DNA from: Rhizobium sp. BT04
GTDB taxonomy: Bacteria > Pseudomonadota > Alphaproteobacteria > Rhizobiales > Rhizobiaceae
Length of the DNA: 64,000 nt
NCBI RefSeq assembly: GCF_030053135.1
Contig: NZ_CP125647.1
Coordinates: 62,001-126,000, forward strand
Reading direction: 5' to 3'
Below are positions 34,367 to 43,180 of this stretch, one piece after another. How positions within the stretch are numbered: position 1 is the first letter of the stretch; every line of letters begins with the position of its first letter. The notes under the pieces were generated by a model, which did not search any database, was not told the origin of the DNA, and was given only the letters and a program-made list of their open reading frames with translations. The translations under genes and the position numbers were made by a program.

Positions 34367-35539
34367 ATGATCAACGGAGAAAGATCCATCGAGCACCCCC
34401 TGCGCTGGGGCATGGTCGGCGGGGGCCGCACCGGGCAGGTGGGCTACAAGCATAGAACCGGCGCCCAGCGGGACGGCACCTACCGGCTCATCTGCGGAGC
34501 CTTCGATCTCGACGCCGAGCGCGGACGCGACTTCGGCACGAAGATCGGCGTCGCTGCGGACAGATGCTATGGCGACTATAAGGAGCTGATCGCCAAAGAG
34601 GCCGGGCGTGAGGACGGAGTCGAAGTCGTCTCGATCGCCACGCCGAACTTCACCCACTACGAGATCACCAAGGCGTGCCTGGAAGCCGGCCTTCACGTGA
34701 TCTGCGAAAAGCCGCTGTTTTTCACCGTCGCCGAATGCGACGAGGTCGCCCGGCTGGCGGAAGAGAAAGGCCTGATCGTCGGCGTCACCTACGGTTTCAC
34801 CGGCCATCCGCTGGTTCATCAGATGGCGGCCATGGTCAAGAAGGGCATGCTCGGCGATATAAGAATCGTCGACATGCAATATTCCCACGGCTTCAACGCG
34901 GGCGACGATGTCGGCGCCGGCGAAGCCGTGAAATGGCGCACCAATCCCAAGACGGCTGGCCCGACCTTCGTTCTGGGCGATATCGGCACACACCTCTACT
35001 ATCTCTCCGAAGTGGTGCTGCCGCATATGAAGATCGAAAAGCTGCTCTGCGACCGCAAGGCCTTCATTCCGACCCGTGCGCCGCTCGAAGACCATGCGAC
35101 CGTTCTCATACATTACGACAACGGCGCCCGCGGCCGTCTTTGGGTGTCCTCGGTGAATGCCGGGAATATGGGTTCGCAGCGCTACCGTTTCGTCGGTTCC
35201 AAGGCCTCCGTCGAATGGTCCGATTCCCACCCCGACCAGCTGATTTACGAAGTACAGGGTGAACCGAACCGCACCTTGCATCACGGCATGCCCTACCTCG
35301 AAGAGGAAAGCCTCGCCTACGATCGCATGGGCGCGCTGCACACCGAAGGCCTGGGCGACAGCTGGGCGAACATCTACCTCTGGATCGCCCAGGCGATCGA
35401 CGCAAAACGCCGCGGCGACGACGCCTTCCTCAAAGGCCATCATTATCCCGGCATCGAAGCCGGCACCGAAGGTGTGCGCTGGCTGGAAAACTGCGTTCGC
35501 TCGGCAGACGCAGGTTCGGCCTGGGTCGAGTTCAAGTGA
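34367..35539 (+). CDS. Gfo/Idh/MocA-family dehydrogenase, probably inositol dehydrogenase
   Basis: 390 residues from ATG 34367 with GGAAGGACAG upstream. Rossmann domain RWGMVGGGRTGQVGYKHR (residues 13-30), the family's EKPLFFTVAECDEVA (Lys is catalytic), then the C-terminal dimer domain with GDIGTHLYYLSE (catalytic Asp/His, about 205-216). NAD-dependent oxidation of myo- or scyllo-inositol or a sugar is expected. The N-terminal motif is the longer scyllo-inositol-dehydrogenase/YcjS-like type rather than classic IolG. Confidence 0.9.
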   Translation: MINGERSIEHPLRWGMVGGGRTGQVGYKHRTGAQRDGTYRLICGAFDLDAERGRDFGTKIGVAADRCYGDYKELIAKEAGREDGVEVVSIATPNFTHYEITKACLEAGLHVICEKPLFFTVAECDEVARLAEEKGLIVGVTYGFTGHPLVHQMAAMVKKGMLGDIRIVDMQYSHGFNAGDDVGAGEAVKWRTNPKTAGPTFVLGDIGTHLYYLSEVVLPHMKIEKLLCDRKAFIPTRAPLEDHATVLIHYDNGARGRLWVSSVNAGNMGSQRYRFVGSKASVEWSDSHPDQLIYEVQGEPNRTLHHGMPYLEEESLAYDRMGALHTEGLGDSWANIYLWIAQAIDAKRRGDDAFLKGHHYPGIEAGTEGVRWLENCVRSADAGSAWVEFK

Positions 35540-35617
35540 TCGATCAGGGGGCGCGTCGGATCTCCTCCATCCTCCTCCCAGGTGCGTCCCCAACCTCTCT
35601 TTTGGAAAGACAATGAT

Positions 35618-36559
35618 ATGAAACTATCGATCTGCACGGACGTGATGGGCGACCTTTCCTTTACTGACATGCTCGACAAATGCGTCAAACTTGGTGTCGA
35701 AGGTATCGAGATGACCGGCGGCGGCTGGTCGCGCGGGCCGCACTTCCGTGCGGACGAGCTGCTGGCCGACAGGGGCCTGCTCAAGACCAAGCTGAGGGAA
35801 ATCGAAGCCCGCGGTCTGGAAATCGCCGCGCTGAATTGCTCGGCAAACCCGCTCGATCCGGGTGACATGGGCAAGCGCCACGGCAAGGAAATGGAAGACA
35901 CCATCCGGCTCGCCGGCGAAATCGGCGTGAAGAAGATCGTCACCATGTCCGGACTGCCGGAAGCAGCACCCGGCGACATGGTTCCGAATTGGCTGGTCTA
36001 CACGAAAAGCTGGCCGGAGGAGATGCCCGAGCGCGATCGCTACCAGTGGGAGGACCGCGCATTCCCACTCTGGCATGATCTCGTGAAGCTTGCCAAGGAA
36101 GTGGGCGTCGAGAAATATGCACTGGAAAACTTCTCGGCCATGCTCGTCTGGAACCCCGAGACTCTGTTCCGTCTGCGCAACGAAGTCGGCCCGACCGTCG
36201 GCATGAACCTCGACCCCAGTCACCTGTTCTGGAAAGGTGCCGACCCGATCGCCTCCGCCCGGGCGCTTGGAAACGCAATCCACCATTGCCATGGCAAGGA
36301 CACGCGCATCGAACGCGGGCTTGCCGATGTCAACGGTCTCCTTGAACTCAAGGACGTCACGGACGTGGCCAACCGCACCTGGAACTACGTTGCCGTCGGT
36401 GCCGGACATGATCTGCAGTGGTGGAAGGAATTCTTCTCCGTCGTCCGCATGGTCGGCTACAATGATTGGATCAGCCTCGAGATGGAAGACTTCACCATGT
36501 CGACCGAGGCGGGCATCCAATCCTCCATCGATGCGCTGCAGGCAACAATCAGCCGCTGA
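35618..36559 (+). CDS. second sugar phosphate isomerase/epimerase-type enzyme (inositol locus)
   Basis: 313 residues from ATG 35618 (an overlapping ATG at 35613 is out of frame). TIM-barrel family: GVEGIEMTGGGWSRGPHF near 27-44, ALNCSANPLDP near 79, YALENFSAMLVWNPETL near 166, MNLDPSHLFWKGADP near 195 (metal site), HHCHGKDTRIE near 220 and ISLEMEDFTMS near 291. In this operon it could fill the role of IolE (2-keto-inositol dehydratase) or IolI (epimerase); neither is proven. Confidence 0.83.
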   Translation: MKLSICTDVMGDLSFTDMLDKCVKLGVEGIEMTGGGWSRGPHFRADELLADRGLLKTKLREIEARGLEIAALNCSANPLDPGDMGKRHGKEMEDTIRLAGEIGVKKIVTMSGLPEAAPGDMVPNWLVYTKSWPEEMPERDRYQWEDRAFPLWHDLVKLAKEVGVEKYALENFSAMLVWNPETLFRLRNEVGPTVGMNLDPSHLFWKGADPIASARALGNAIHHCHGKDTRIERGLADVNGLLELKDVTDVANRTWNYVAVGAGHDLQWWKEFFSVVRMVGYNDWISLEMEDFTMSTEAGIQSSIDALQATISR

Positions 36560-36680
36560 TGGCCAGGCGCGGGCGGTCGTTCGCCCGCGCTCCCTTGCAT
36601 TGGTCGGTTCTTGTGAAGAGGCCGACGATGCCCAACCCGATCAGCATGACCGAATTCAATAATATTGCGAGGAAACCGAC

Positions 36681-38594
36681 ATGACCAAGACATTGGACGT
36701 GATCACGATCGGGCGAGCCGGCGTCGACCTCTATGGGGCACAGGTCGGAGGACGGCTGGAGGATATGGGATCCTTCGAAAAATATATTGGCGGCAGTCCG
36801 ACCAACATTGCCTGCGGCACGGCGCGACTGGGCCTCAAGTCGGCACTGATCTCCCGGGTGGGCGATGAGCATATGGGCAGGTTCATCCGCGAGGAGCTTG
36901 CCCGGCATGGCGTCGATGGCAGGGGTGTCGTGACGGACCCCGAGCGGCTGACGGCACTCGTCATTCTCGGGATCCGGGACGAGGAACGTTTCCCGTTGAT
37001 ATTCTACCGGGAAAATTGCGCCGACATGGCGCTTTGCGAGAAGGATATAGACGAGGCTTTCGTTTCCAGCGCCCGTTCGGTGCTGGTGACCGGAACACAC
37101 CTCTCCCATCCGCGCACGGAAGCGGCCGTGCTCAAGGCGCTCGGCTTTGCGCGCAAGCATGGCGCCAAGACGGCTCTCGACATCGACTATCGTCCAAACC
37201 TTTGGGGGGTGGCCGGCCATGGCGAGGGGGAAAGCCGCTATGTGGCAAGCGGGCAGGTGACCGAAAAGCTCCAGACGACGCTTCATCTGTTCGATCTGAT
37301 CGTCGGGACCGAGGAAGAATTCCACATCGCCGGCGGGACGATCGATACCGTGGCGGCACTACGGGCCGTGCGCGCCGTGACTTCGGCAACGCTCGTCTGC
37401 AAACGCGGCGCCAAGGGAGCGGTCGCATTCGAAGATGCGATACCGGACAATCTGAACGAGGGCATTTCGGGCGAAGGTTTCCCGGTCGAAGTCTTCAACG
37501 TTCTCGGCGCTGGAGACGGCTTTTTCGCCGGGCTGCTGAAGGGCTGGCTTGACGGCGAGGATTGGCCGACCGCACTCAGATATGCCAATGCCTGTGGCGC
37601 TTTTGCAGTCTCCCGTCACGGCTGCACGCCGGCATATCCGTCACTTCAGGAGTTGAATTTCTTCCTCGAGCGCGGCATGACGCGTCCCGACCTGCGCAAT
37701 GATCCCGAACTGGAGCAGATACATTGGTCGACCAACCGGCATGGCGACTGGTCCGAGATGCGAGTCTTCGCCTTCGATCACCGGATGCAGCTCGAAAGCA
37801 TGGCGGGCTACACGCCGTCGAAGGGCGGCGCCTTCAAGGAGCTTTGCCTTGAAGCGGCACTCAAGGTGCAGAGCGGGCGTTCCGGCTACGGAATCCTCTG
37901 CGACGACCGGATCGGCCGACGCGCACTCCACGCCGCCTCCGGGACCGGCCTTTGGATCGGCAGACCCTGCGAGTGGCCGGGGTCTCGGCCGCTTAGCCTG
38001 GAGCCGTCGCTTGGTCCCGATTGCGGGGGGCTTTCGGAATGGGCGCGCGAGAACGTCGTCAAGGTGCTCTGCTTCTGCCACCCCGATGACGACGATGCGA
38101 CCTGGGGCCGGCAGCTGGCGGAAGTGCGGCGACTTTACGTCGCGTCGCGCCGCAACAGGCTGGAATTCCTGCTCGAGGTCATCCCCTCCAAGGTCGCAAG
38201 CATCACCACGGACACAACCGCGACACTGATCCGCCGCTTCTATGCCGAAGGCATTTATCCCGACTGGTGGAAGCTGGAACCGATGGATGAGCCCGAAGCT
38301 TGGGCGCAGGTCTGTGCCGCCATCGAGGAAAACGATCGTCATACAAGAGGGATCGTGGTCCTCGGCCTGGATGCGCCGGAGGAGGTGTTAAAGGCGAGCT
38401 TCGAAGTTGCCGCGAGCTTCCCGCTCGTCAAGGGATTTGCCGTCGGCCGGACAATCTTCGGCTCCGTCGCCCGCGGCTGGTTCGAGGGCTCGATCAGGGA
38501 TGAAGAGGCCGTCGAAGAGATGGCGAAACGATATTCCCGGCTTTGCACGGTCTGGGACGGCGCGCGGGCGCGCGTGCAGGAGGCAGCAGAATGA
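36681..38594 (+). CDS. iolC: fused 5-dehydro-2-deoxygluconokinase with DUF2090 (IolC)
   Basis: 637 residues. Residues 1-325 are a PfkB-family kinase: IGGSPTNIACGTARLGLKS near 37-55, RPNLWG near 175, and the catalytic GAGD (Asp279). Residues about 330-637 are the DUF2090 aldolase-like TIM barrel (RVFAFDHRMQLE near 356, LCDDRIGRRALH, KGFAVGRTIFGS near the end). In rhizobia this fusion phosphorylates 5-dehydro-2-deoxygluconate in inositol breakdown, and DUF2090 probably does the following aldol cleavage (IolJ step). AGGAAA precedes the ATG; overlaps iolD by four bases. Confidence 0.95.
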   Translation: MTKTLDVITIGRAGVDLYGAQVGGRLEDMGSFEKYIGGSPTNIACGTARLGLKSALISRVGDEHMGRFIREELARHGVDGRGVVTDPERLTALVILGIRDEERFPLIFYRENCADMALCEKDIDEAFVSSARSVLVTGTHLSHPRTEAAVLKALGFARKHGAKTALDIDYRPNLWGVAGHGEGESRYVASGQVTEKLQTTLHLFDLIVGTEEEFHIAGGTIDTVAALRAVRAVTSATLVCKRGAKGAVAFEDAIPDNLNEGISGEGFPVEVFNVLGAGDGFFAGLLKGWLDGEDWPTALRYANACGAFAVSRHGCTPAYPSLQELNFFLERGMTRPDLRNDPELEQIHWSTNRHGDWSEMRVFAFDHRMQLESMAGYTPSKGGAFKELCLEAALKVQSGRSGYGILCDDRIGRRALHAASGTGLWIGRPCEWPGSRPLSLEPSLGPDCGGLSEWARENVVKVLCFCHPDDDDATWGRQLAEVRRLYVASRRNRLEFLLEVIPSKVASITTDTTATLIRRFYAEGIYPDWWKLEPMDEPEAWAQVCAAIEENDRHTRGIVVLGLDAPEEVLKASFEVAASFPLVKGFAVGRTIFGSVARGWFEGSIRDEEAVEEMAKRYSRLCTVWDGARARVQEAAE

Positions 38595-40426
38595 TAACTA
38601 TACGACTGACCGCCGCGCAGGCCATGATGAAATGGCTCTCGGTCCAGATGACCGAGGATGGCGAACGCTTCATCGAAGGCGTCTGGGCGATCTTCGGTCA
38701 CGGCAACGTCGCCGGCGTCGGAGAGGCGCTGCATGGGATTGGCGATGCCCTTCCCACATGGCGCGGCCAGAATGAACAGACCATGGCGCATGCGGCGATC
38801 GCCTATGCGAAGACGCTGAAGCGTAGGCGCGCCCAGGCCGTGACATCCTCGATCGGCCCGGGCGCCACCAACATGGTCACGGCTTGCGCGCTTGCCCATG
38901 TCAACAGATTGCCTGTGCTGTTCATACCCGGCGATGTGTTCGCCAATCGCCGCCCCGAGCCGGTGTTGCAGCAGATCGAGGATATGAACGACGGAACCGT
39001 CAGCGCCAATGACTGCTTCCGGCCGGTCTCGGCTTATTTCGACCGGATCGCCCGCCCCGAGCATCTCCTGACCTGCCTGCCGCGAGCCTTGGCCGTCATG
39101 ACCGATCCCGGCAGTTGCGGCCCGGTCACGCTGGCGTTCTGCCAGGATGTGCAGGCAGAACTCTACGACTACCCGGAAGCCTTTTTCGAACCGAAGGTGT
39201 GGCGCATCCGTCGTCTCGAACCGGATCCGCGGGAGGTCGAGGATCTCGCCGAGGCCATCCGGGCTGCGCGCAGGCCGGTCATCATATCAGGCGGCGGCGT
39301 CATCTATTCTGAGGCCGAGGCCGAGCTCGCCGCATTCGCGGAGAAGCACCATATCCCATTTGTCGAAACACAAGCCGGGAAGGGCGCCAACAGCTGGGAG
39401 CACCCGCTGAATTTCGGATCACCTGGTGTGACCGGATCGGCGTCAGCCAATGCGCTTTGCGCCGACGCGGACCTCGTGATCGGCATCGGCACGCGCTTCC
39501 AGGATTTCACGACAGGGAGTTGGGCGCTTTTCCGTAATCCCTCGCGCCGGCTCGCTTCGATCAACCTTGCCGGATATGACGCGACCAAGCATTCGGCACT
39601 GCCGTGCGTCGGCGATGCCAGGGTCACGCTGGCGCGTCTGTCCGCCGCGCTCGAGGCGTATCGCGGGCCTGGCGTCGATGCCGGGAGCAGGACCGATTGG
39701 CACCAAGCGGTCGAGCGCGTGACGGCGGCGCCGGAAGTGGACGGGCCTGGAAACGTGCCCACCGATGCGCAAGTCATCGGCGCCGTGCAGCGGGTGGCGA
39801 CGGAAAACTCCGTGGTTATGTGCGCGGCCGGCACCATGCCGGGCGCACTGCAGGTGCTGTGGCACTCTGCCAAGGGCGGATACCACATGGAATATGGTTT
39901 CTCCTGCATGGGTTACGAAGTGGCGGGCGCCATGGGCATCAAGCTCGCACGCCCCGACAAGGAGGTCATCTGCTTCGTCGGCGACGGCTCCTACATGATG
40001 GCCAATTCGGAACTCGCTACCGCCGTCATGCGGCGGGTGCCGTTCACCATCGTTTTGACTGACAATCGCGGTTACGGCTGCATCAACCGTCTTCAGATCG
40101 AGTGCGGCGGCGCTGAGTTCAACAACATGTACAAGGACTGCAATGTCGATGTGCAGCCCGAGATCGACTTTGTCGCGCATGCCGCCTCGATGGGCGCCCA
40201 TGCCGAAAAGATAGGGTCCATCGCCGAGCTCGAGGCACGTATCGTGGCGGCGCGGGAACGGAACATTCCGAGCGTTCTGGTGATCGACACCGATGCGGTT
40301 CCCGGGACCGAAGCAGGTGGCCATTGGTGGGATGTTGCCGTTCCGCAGGTCGGCGGCCCCGAGCGGCTCGAGCAGGCCCGCGCGCGTTACAACGAGAATG
40401 CCGCCAATCAACGCGTGTTTGATTGA
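38591..40426 (+). CDS. iolD: 3D-trihydroxycyclohexane-1,2-dione hydrolase (IolD)
   Basis: 611 residues, thiamin-diphosphate enzyme. N-terminal TPP-binding Glu region (GIWAIFGHGNVAGVGEAL-like, near 35-50), the SSIGPGATNMVTACALAHVNRLPVLFI segment, and the C-terminal cofactor motif GDGSYMMANSELATAV...VLTDNRGYG. It opens the inositol ring to 5-deoxyglucuronate. The start is inside the last codons of iolC (ATGA), so the two are coupled. It is the last recognisable iol gene; iolB and iolA are not present. Confidence 0.95.
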   Translation: MITIRLTAAQAMMKWLSVQMTEDGERFIEGVWAIFGHGNVAGVGEALHGIGDALPTWRGQNEQTMAHAAIAYAKTLKRRRAQAVTSSIGPGATNMVTACALAHVNRLPVLFIPGDVFANRRPEPVLQQIEDMNDGTVSANDCFRPVSAYFDRIARPEHLLTCLPRALAVMTDPGSCGPVTLAFCQDVQAELYDYPEAFFEPKVWRIRRLEPDPREVEDLAEAIRAARRPVIISGGGVIYSEAEAELAAFAEKHHIPFVETQAGKGANSWEHPLNFGSPGVTGSASANALCADADLVIGIGTRFQDFTTGSWALFRNPSRRLASINLAGYDATKHSALPCVGDARVTLARLSAALEAYRGPGVDAGSRTDWHQAVERVTAAPEVDGPGNVPTDAQVIGAVQRVATENSVVMCAAGTMPGALQVLWHSAKGGYHMEYGFSCMGYEVAGAMGIKLARPDKEVICFVGDGSYMMANSELATAVMRRVPFTIVLTDNRGYGCINRLQIECGGAEFNNMYKDCNVDVQPEIDFVAHAASMGAHAEKIGSIAELEARIVAARERNIPSVLVIDTDAVPGTEAGGHWWDVAVPQVGGPERLEQARARYNENAANQRVFD

Positions 40427-40496
40427 AGGACAGGAACCTGGCTCTCAGCCTGGATGCTCCCACGACACGGCGGACGCCGGCGCTCAAAGATCGGTC

Positions 40497-40534
40497 TGGA
40501 CACTATTATGGACACATGTTCTATAAAATGGACA
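40497..40534 (+). promoter_or_regulatory. TGGACA repeats before the orphan TIM-barrel gene
   Basis: TGGACA occurs three times in 38 bp, starting at 40497, 40509 and 40529, in an AT-richer stretch 20-57 bp upstream of ATG 40554. The reverse complement TGTCCA occurs at 49989 in the promoter of the convergent IclR-controlled operon. Possibly shared binding sites. Confidence 0.4.
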
Positions 40535-40553
40535 GATTCGACGGGAGCACGCC

Positions 40554-41738
40554 ATGCATCTTTCCATGTGGACTTACCCCTGGGACATCCAGGACCAGGG
40601 GCTGGCGGCACTCACCGCCGACCTTCGCGACCGTGCTGGCCTGACGACGGTCAGCCTGGCGACCTCCTATCATGCCGGCCGGTTCCTGCAGCCGCGCAGC
40701 CCGCAGCAGAAGGCATACTTTCCCGAGGACGGGACGGTCTATTTCCGGCCGGATGAAAGCCTCTGGCAGGACAAGCTGATCCGGCCGCTGATGGCGGGGA
40801 ATGTCACCGAGCGCGGCGACATGCTGGAAGCCCTGGTCCGGGGACGCGACACGACCGGCCTCAAGGTCTCCTGCTGGACGGTCTGCCTGCACAATAGCCG
40901 TCTCGGCATGCTGCATCCCGATCACGTGACGCGGAATGCCTTCGGCAATGCCAACTATTACAATCTTTGCCCTTCCAGCCCGGCGGCGCGGGACTATGCC
41001 GTCACCCTCGTGCGCGACATCACGACGAACTACCGGCCCGACATGGTGGAGCTCGAGAGCCCGAACTTCATGGGATTCGCGCACGAATACCATCACGAGA
41101 AAGACGGCGTCGGCCTGAACGCCGAAGACGATTTCCTGCTGTCGCTCTGCTTCTGCGACCATTGCACGACGCGCGCCGAGAGGGCCGGCGTACCGGCCGA
41201 AGGTGCGCGTCGGTCGGTCGCGCGCTTCATCGCCGAACTCTGCGAACGGGCTGTCCCGGAACGGCAATTTCCCGACTTCCCGGCAGCCGGCATCGGGGCC
41301 TTCCGCGACCATCCTGACCTGCATGCCTATCTCTCATGGCGCAGCGAACCGGTGACCAGCCTGATCGGCGAGATCAAGGCGGCCGCCGATCCGGCGACGC
41401 GCATCGTGCTGATCGACCTGAAGGACGGCTGGCTCGGCGGGGTCGATCTCGCGGCGGTCGGCAAGCTCTGCGACGGGGCGATCCTCTGCTGCTACGATAT
41501 GGCGCCGGACGCCGTCGGCGATGTCATCCGCACCGGCCGGGCGGCAATCGGGCCGGGAAAATTCCTCGGGGTGGGCCTGCGCGTCTTCTATCCCGAGGTC
41601 AGCGGGCCGGAGGTACTCGCCGCACGCGCCAAGGCCGCCGTCGATGCCGGCGCCGACGGCGTCAACTTCTACAATTACGGCCTGATCCCGGCCAAGCGTC
41701 TCGACTGGGTCAAGGCAGCGGTCGGCGCAGTCACTTGA
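40554..41738 (+). CDS. uncharacterised TIM-barrel (glycosidase-like) protein
   Basis: 394 residues. It has the look of a barrel glycosidase or deacetylase: SMWTYPWDIQDQGLAAL at the start, SLATSYHAGRFLQPRSPQQKAYFPEDGTVYF, then ELESPNFMGFAHEYHHEK near 165-182, a CFCDHCTTRA cluster near 200 and VNFYNYGLIPAKR at the end. I do not recognise a named family. A Shine-Dalgarno GGGAGC lies before the ATG. It lies 127 bp after iolD but has its own TGGACA-rich upstream region, and it converges with the operon ending at 41754, so it may belong to either system. Confidence 0.7.
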   Translation: MHLSMWTYPWDIQDQGLAALTADLRDRAGLTTVSLATSYHAGRFLQPRSPQQKAYFPEDGTVYFRPDESLWQDKLIRPLMAGNVTERGDMLEALVRGRDTTGLKVSCWTVCLHNSRLGMLHPDHVTRNAFGNANYYNLCPSSPAARDYAVTLVRDITTNYRPDMVELESPNFMGFAHEYHHEKDGVGLNAEDDFLLSLCFCDHCTTRAERAGVPAEGARRSVARFIAELCERAVPERQFPDFPAAGIGAFRDHPDLHAYLSWRSEPVTSLIGEIKAAADPATRIVLIDLKDGWLGGVDLAAVGKLCDGAILCCYDMAPDAVGDVIRTGRAAIGPGKFLGVGLRVFYPEVSGPEVLAARAKAAVDAGADGVNFYNYGLIPAKRLDWVKAAVGAVT

Positions 41739-41753
41739 GCAGATCGGCGCTTC

Positions 41754-42767
41754 TCAGGATGCGATAGGTTCGGCGACCTGGATCAGGCAGTCGCCGGCCT
41801 GGCTGTCGCAATGCAGCCGGTGGGAAATGACAATACCGCTCTCGGCAAAACGCAGCTCTTCCTCCGGCTGCTCCAGCCGTTCGAGATCATGATACCATCC
41901 GGCCAGGTCGCCGGCGGTAACGGTGGCGCCGAGAGCTGCGGCCGGCTCGAACCAGCCTCTGCGGTTGGCATAGATGCCCTGGCTGTGCCGGGACAGCGAC
42001 AGCAGCTGCAACGGCCCGGGCTGGGCGAGCGGTACGCGTGACAGGACCGGACGTTCGACGATGCCGAGTGTGACGAGCAGCCGGTCGATCGCCGCCGCTG
42101 TGAAACCCATTGTCTCAGACGTCACGGTGCCGCCGCCGCCGAATTCGCCGGAAAGACCGATAGTTCCGGCCCTTGCCGCAGCCCCCATCGATGTCGGCGC
42201 GGTCGGCCCGTTATCGGCGATGAAGGCATGCGATGCGCCCATCGCCCGCATCAGCGAGACGGACCGCTCGAAGCGGGCGGCATCGGCCTGCCGCTCGATC
42301 AGCGTGCAGGGCAGGTGCGCCATCGAGGTGCCGCCCGAATGCAGGTCGAGCACAACGTCATGGCGCGGAAAGAGTTCGTGCTCGAGGAAATGTGCCATCC
42401 GCGCCGTCGGCGAGCCGGTGGGATTGCCGGGAAAGGCCCGGTTGAGATTGCCGCCGTCGAAGGGCGAGCAGCGTTTGGCCGCCATTACCGCCGGCAGGTT
42501 CGCCATCGGCAGGATGGTGACGGCGCCGCGGATGTCGGTGACCTCAAGCAGCCGCATCAGCCGGCCGAGTTGCAGTTCGCCCTCATATTCGTCGCCATGA
42601 TTGCCGGCCATCAGCAGCAAGGACGGCCCCTTGCCATTCTGCAAGCGAAGGATCGGAATGCGGATCTGATAATAGGGCGAACGGTCGATCGAATAGGGAA
42701 TGGCAAGGTGGCCGGCCTGCCGGCCCTCGCGCAAAAAGTCGATCGGATTGACGAGGCCGCTGTGCAT
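41754..42767 (-). CDS. succinylglutamate desuccinylase/aspartoacylase-family deacylase
   Basis: 337 residues of the M14-like AstE/AspA family. Zinc ligands: His and Glu in MAGNHGDEYEGE (about 55-64) and His in LDLHSGGTSM (about 140-149). GNLNRAFPG supplies the substrate-binding Arg. It resembles DoeB, which removes the acetyl group from N-acetyl-diaminobutyrate. GGAG precedes the ATG. It is the last gene of the IclR-controlled operon; acting on an N-acyl amino acid would fit the PLP and RidA enzymes encoded upstream. Confidence 0.88.
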   Translation of the reverse strand: MHSGLVNPIDFLREGRQAGHLAIPYSIDRSPYYQIRIPILRLQNGKGPSLLLMAGNHGDEYEGELQLGRLMRLLEVTDIRGAVTILPMANLPAVMAAKRCSPFDGGNLNRAFPGNPTGSPTARMAHFLEHELFPRHDVVLDLHSGGTSMAHLPCTLIERQADAARFERSVSLMRAMGASHAFIADNGPTAPTSMGAAARAGTIGLSGEFGGGGTVTSETMGFTAAAIDRLLVTLGIVERPVLSRVPLAQPGPLQLLSLSRHSQGIYANRRGWFEPAAALGATVTAGDLAGWYHDLERLEQPEEELRFAESGIVISHRLHCDSQAGDCLIQVAEPIAS

Positions 42768-42798
42768 GATGTCTCCAGTGCCGGCAGTTGCCGTGCCG

Positions 42799-43143
42799 TT
42801 ACAGCGCCGCGACCGCGGTCATTTCGACGCGCAGATCCGGATCGGCGAGGCGTGCTTCGGTGCAGGCGCGAGCCGGCGGATTCTCGATGTCGATCCAATT
42901 GTCGTAGACGCCGTTCATCGCCTCGAAATCAGTAATCGCCGGCAGGAAGACGTCGACGGCGAGGAGGCGCGAGCGGTCGGTGCCGGCTTCCTTCAAAAGC
43001 GCGTCGATCTTGGCGAGCACATCGCGGGTCTGATCCTCGATGCCCGCCTTGCGATTTTCCGCGACCTGGCCGGCAATATAGACGAGACCACCATAGCTGA
43101 CGGCTTGGCTCATACGCGAACCTTTCTGATAACGCTGGATCAT
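42799..43143 (-). CDS. RidA-family reactive-intermediate deaminase
   Basis: 114 residues of the YjgF/RidA family: MIQRYQKGSRMSQAVSYGG at the start, VYIAGQVAE, NWIDIENPPARACTEARLADPDLRVEMTAVAAL with the conserved Arg in the first part of this stretch. RidA proteins hydrolyse enamine/imine products released by PLP dehydratases, giving the 2-oxo acid and ammonia. The gene directly follows a DSD1-type PLP enzyme gene, a close functional match. Confidence 0.92.
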   Translation of the reverse strand: MIQRYQKGSRMSQAVSYGGLVYIAGQVAENRKAGIEDQTRDVLAKIDALLKEAGTDRSRLLAVDVFLPAITDFEAMNGVYDNWIDIENPPARACTEARLADPDLRVEMTAVAAL

Positions 43144-43180
43144 AAGCGGGTTTTCCTTTTCTTGCTTTTGGAGGGAGAGG

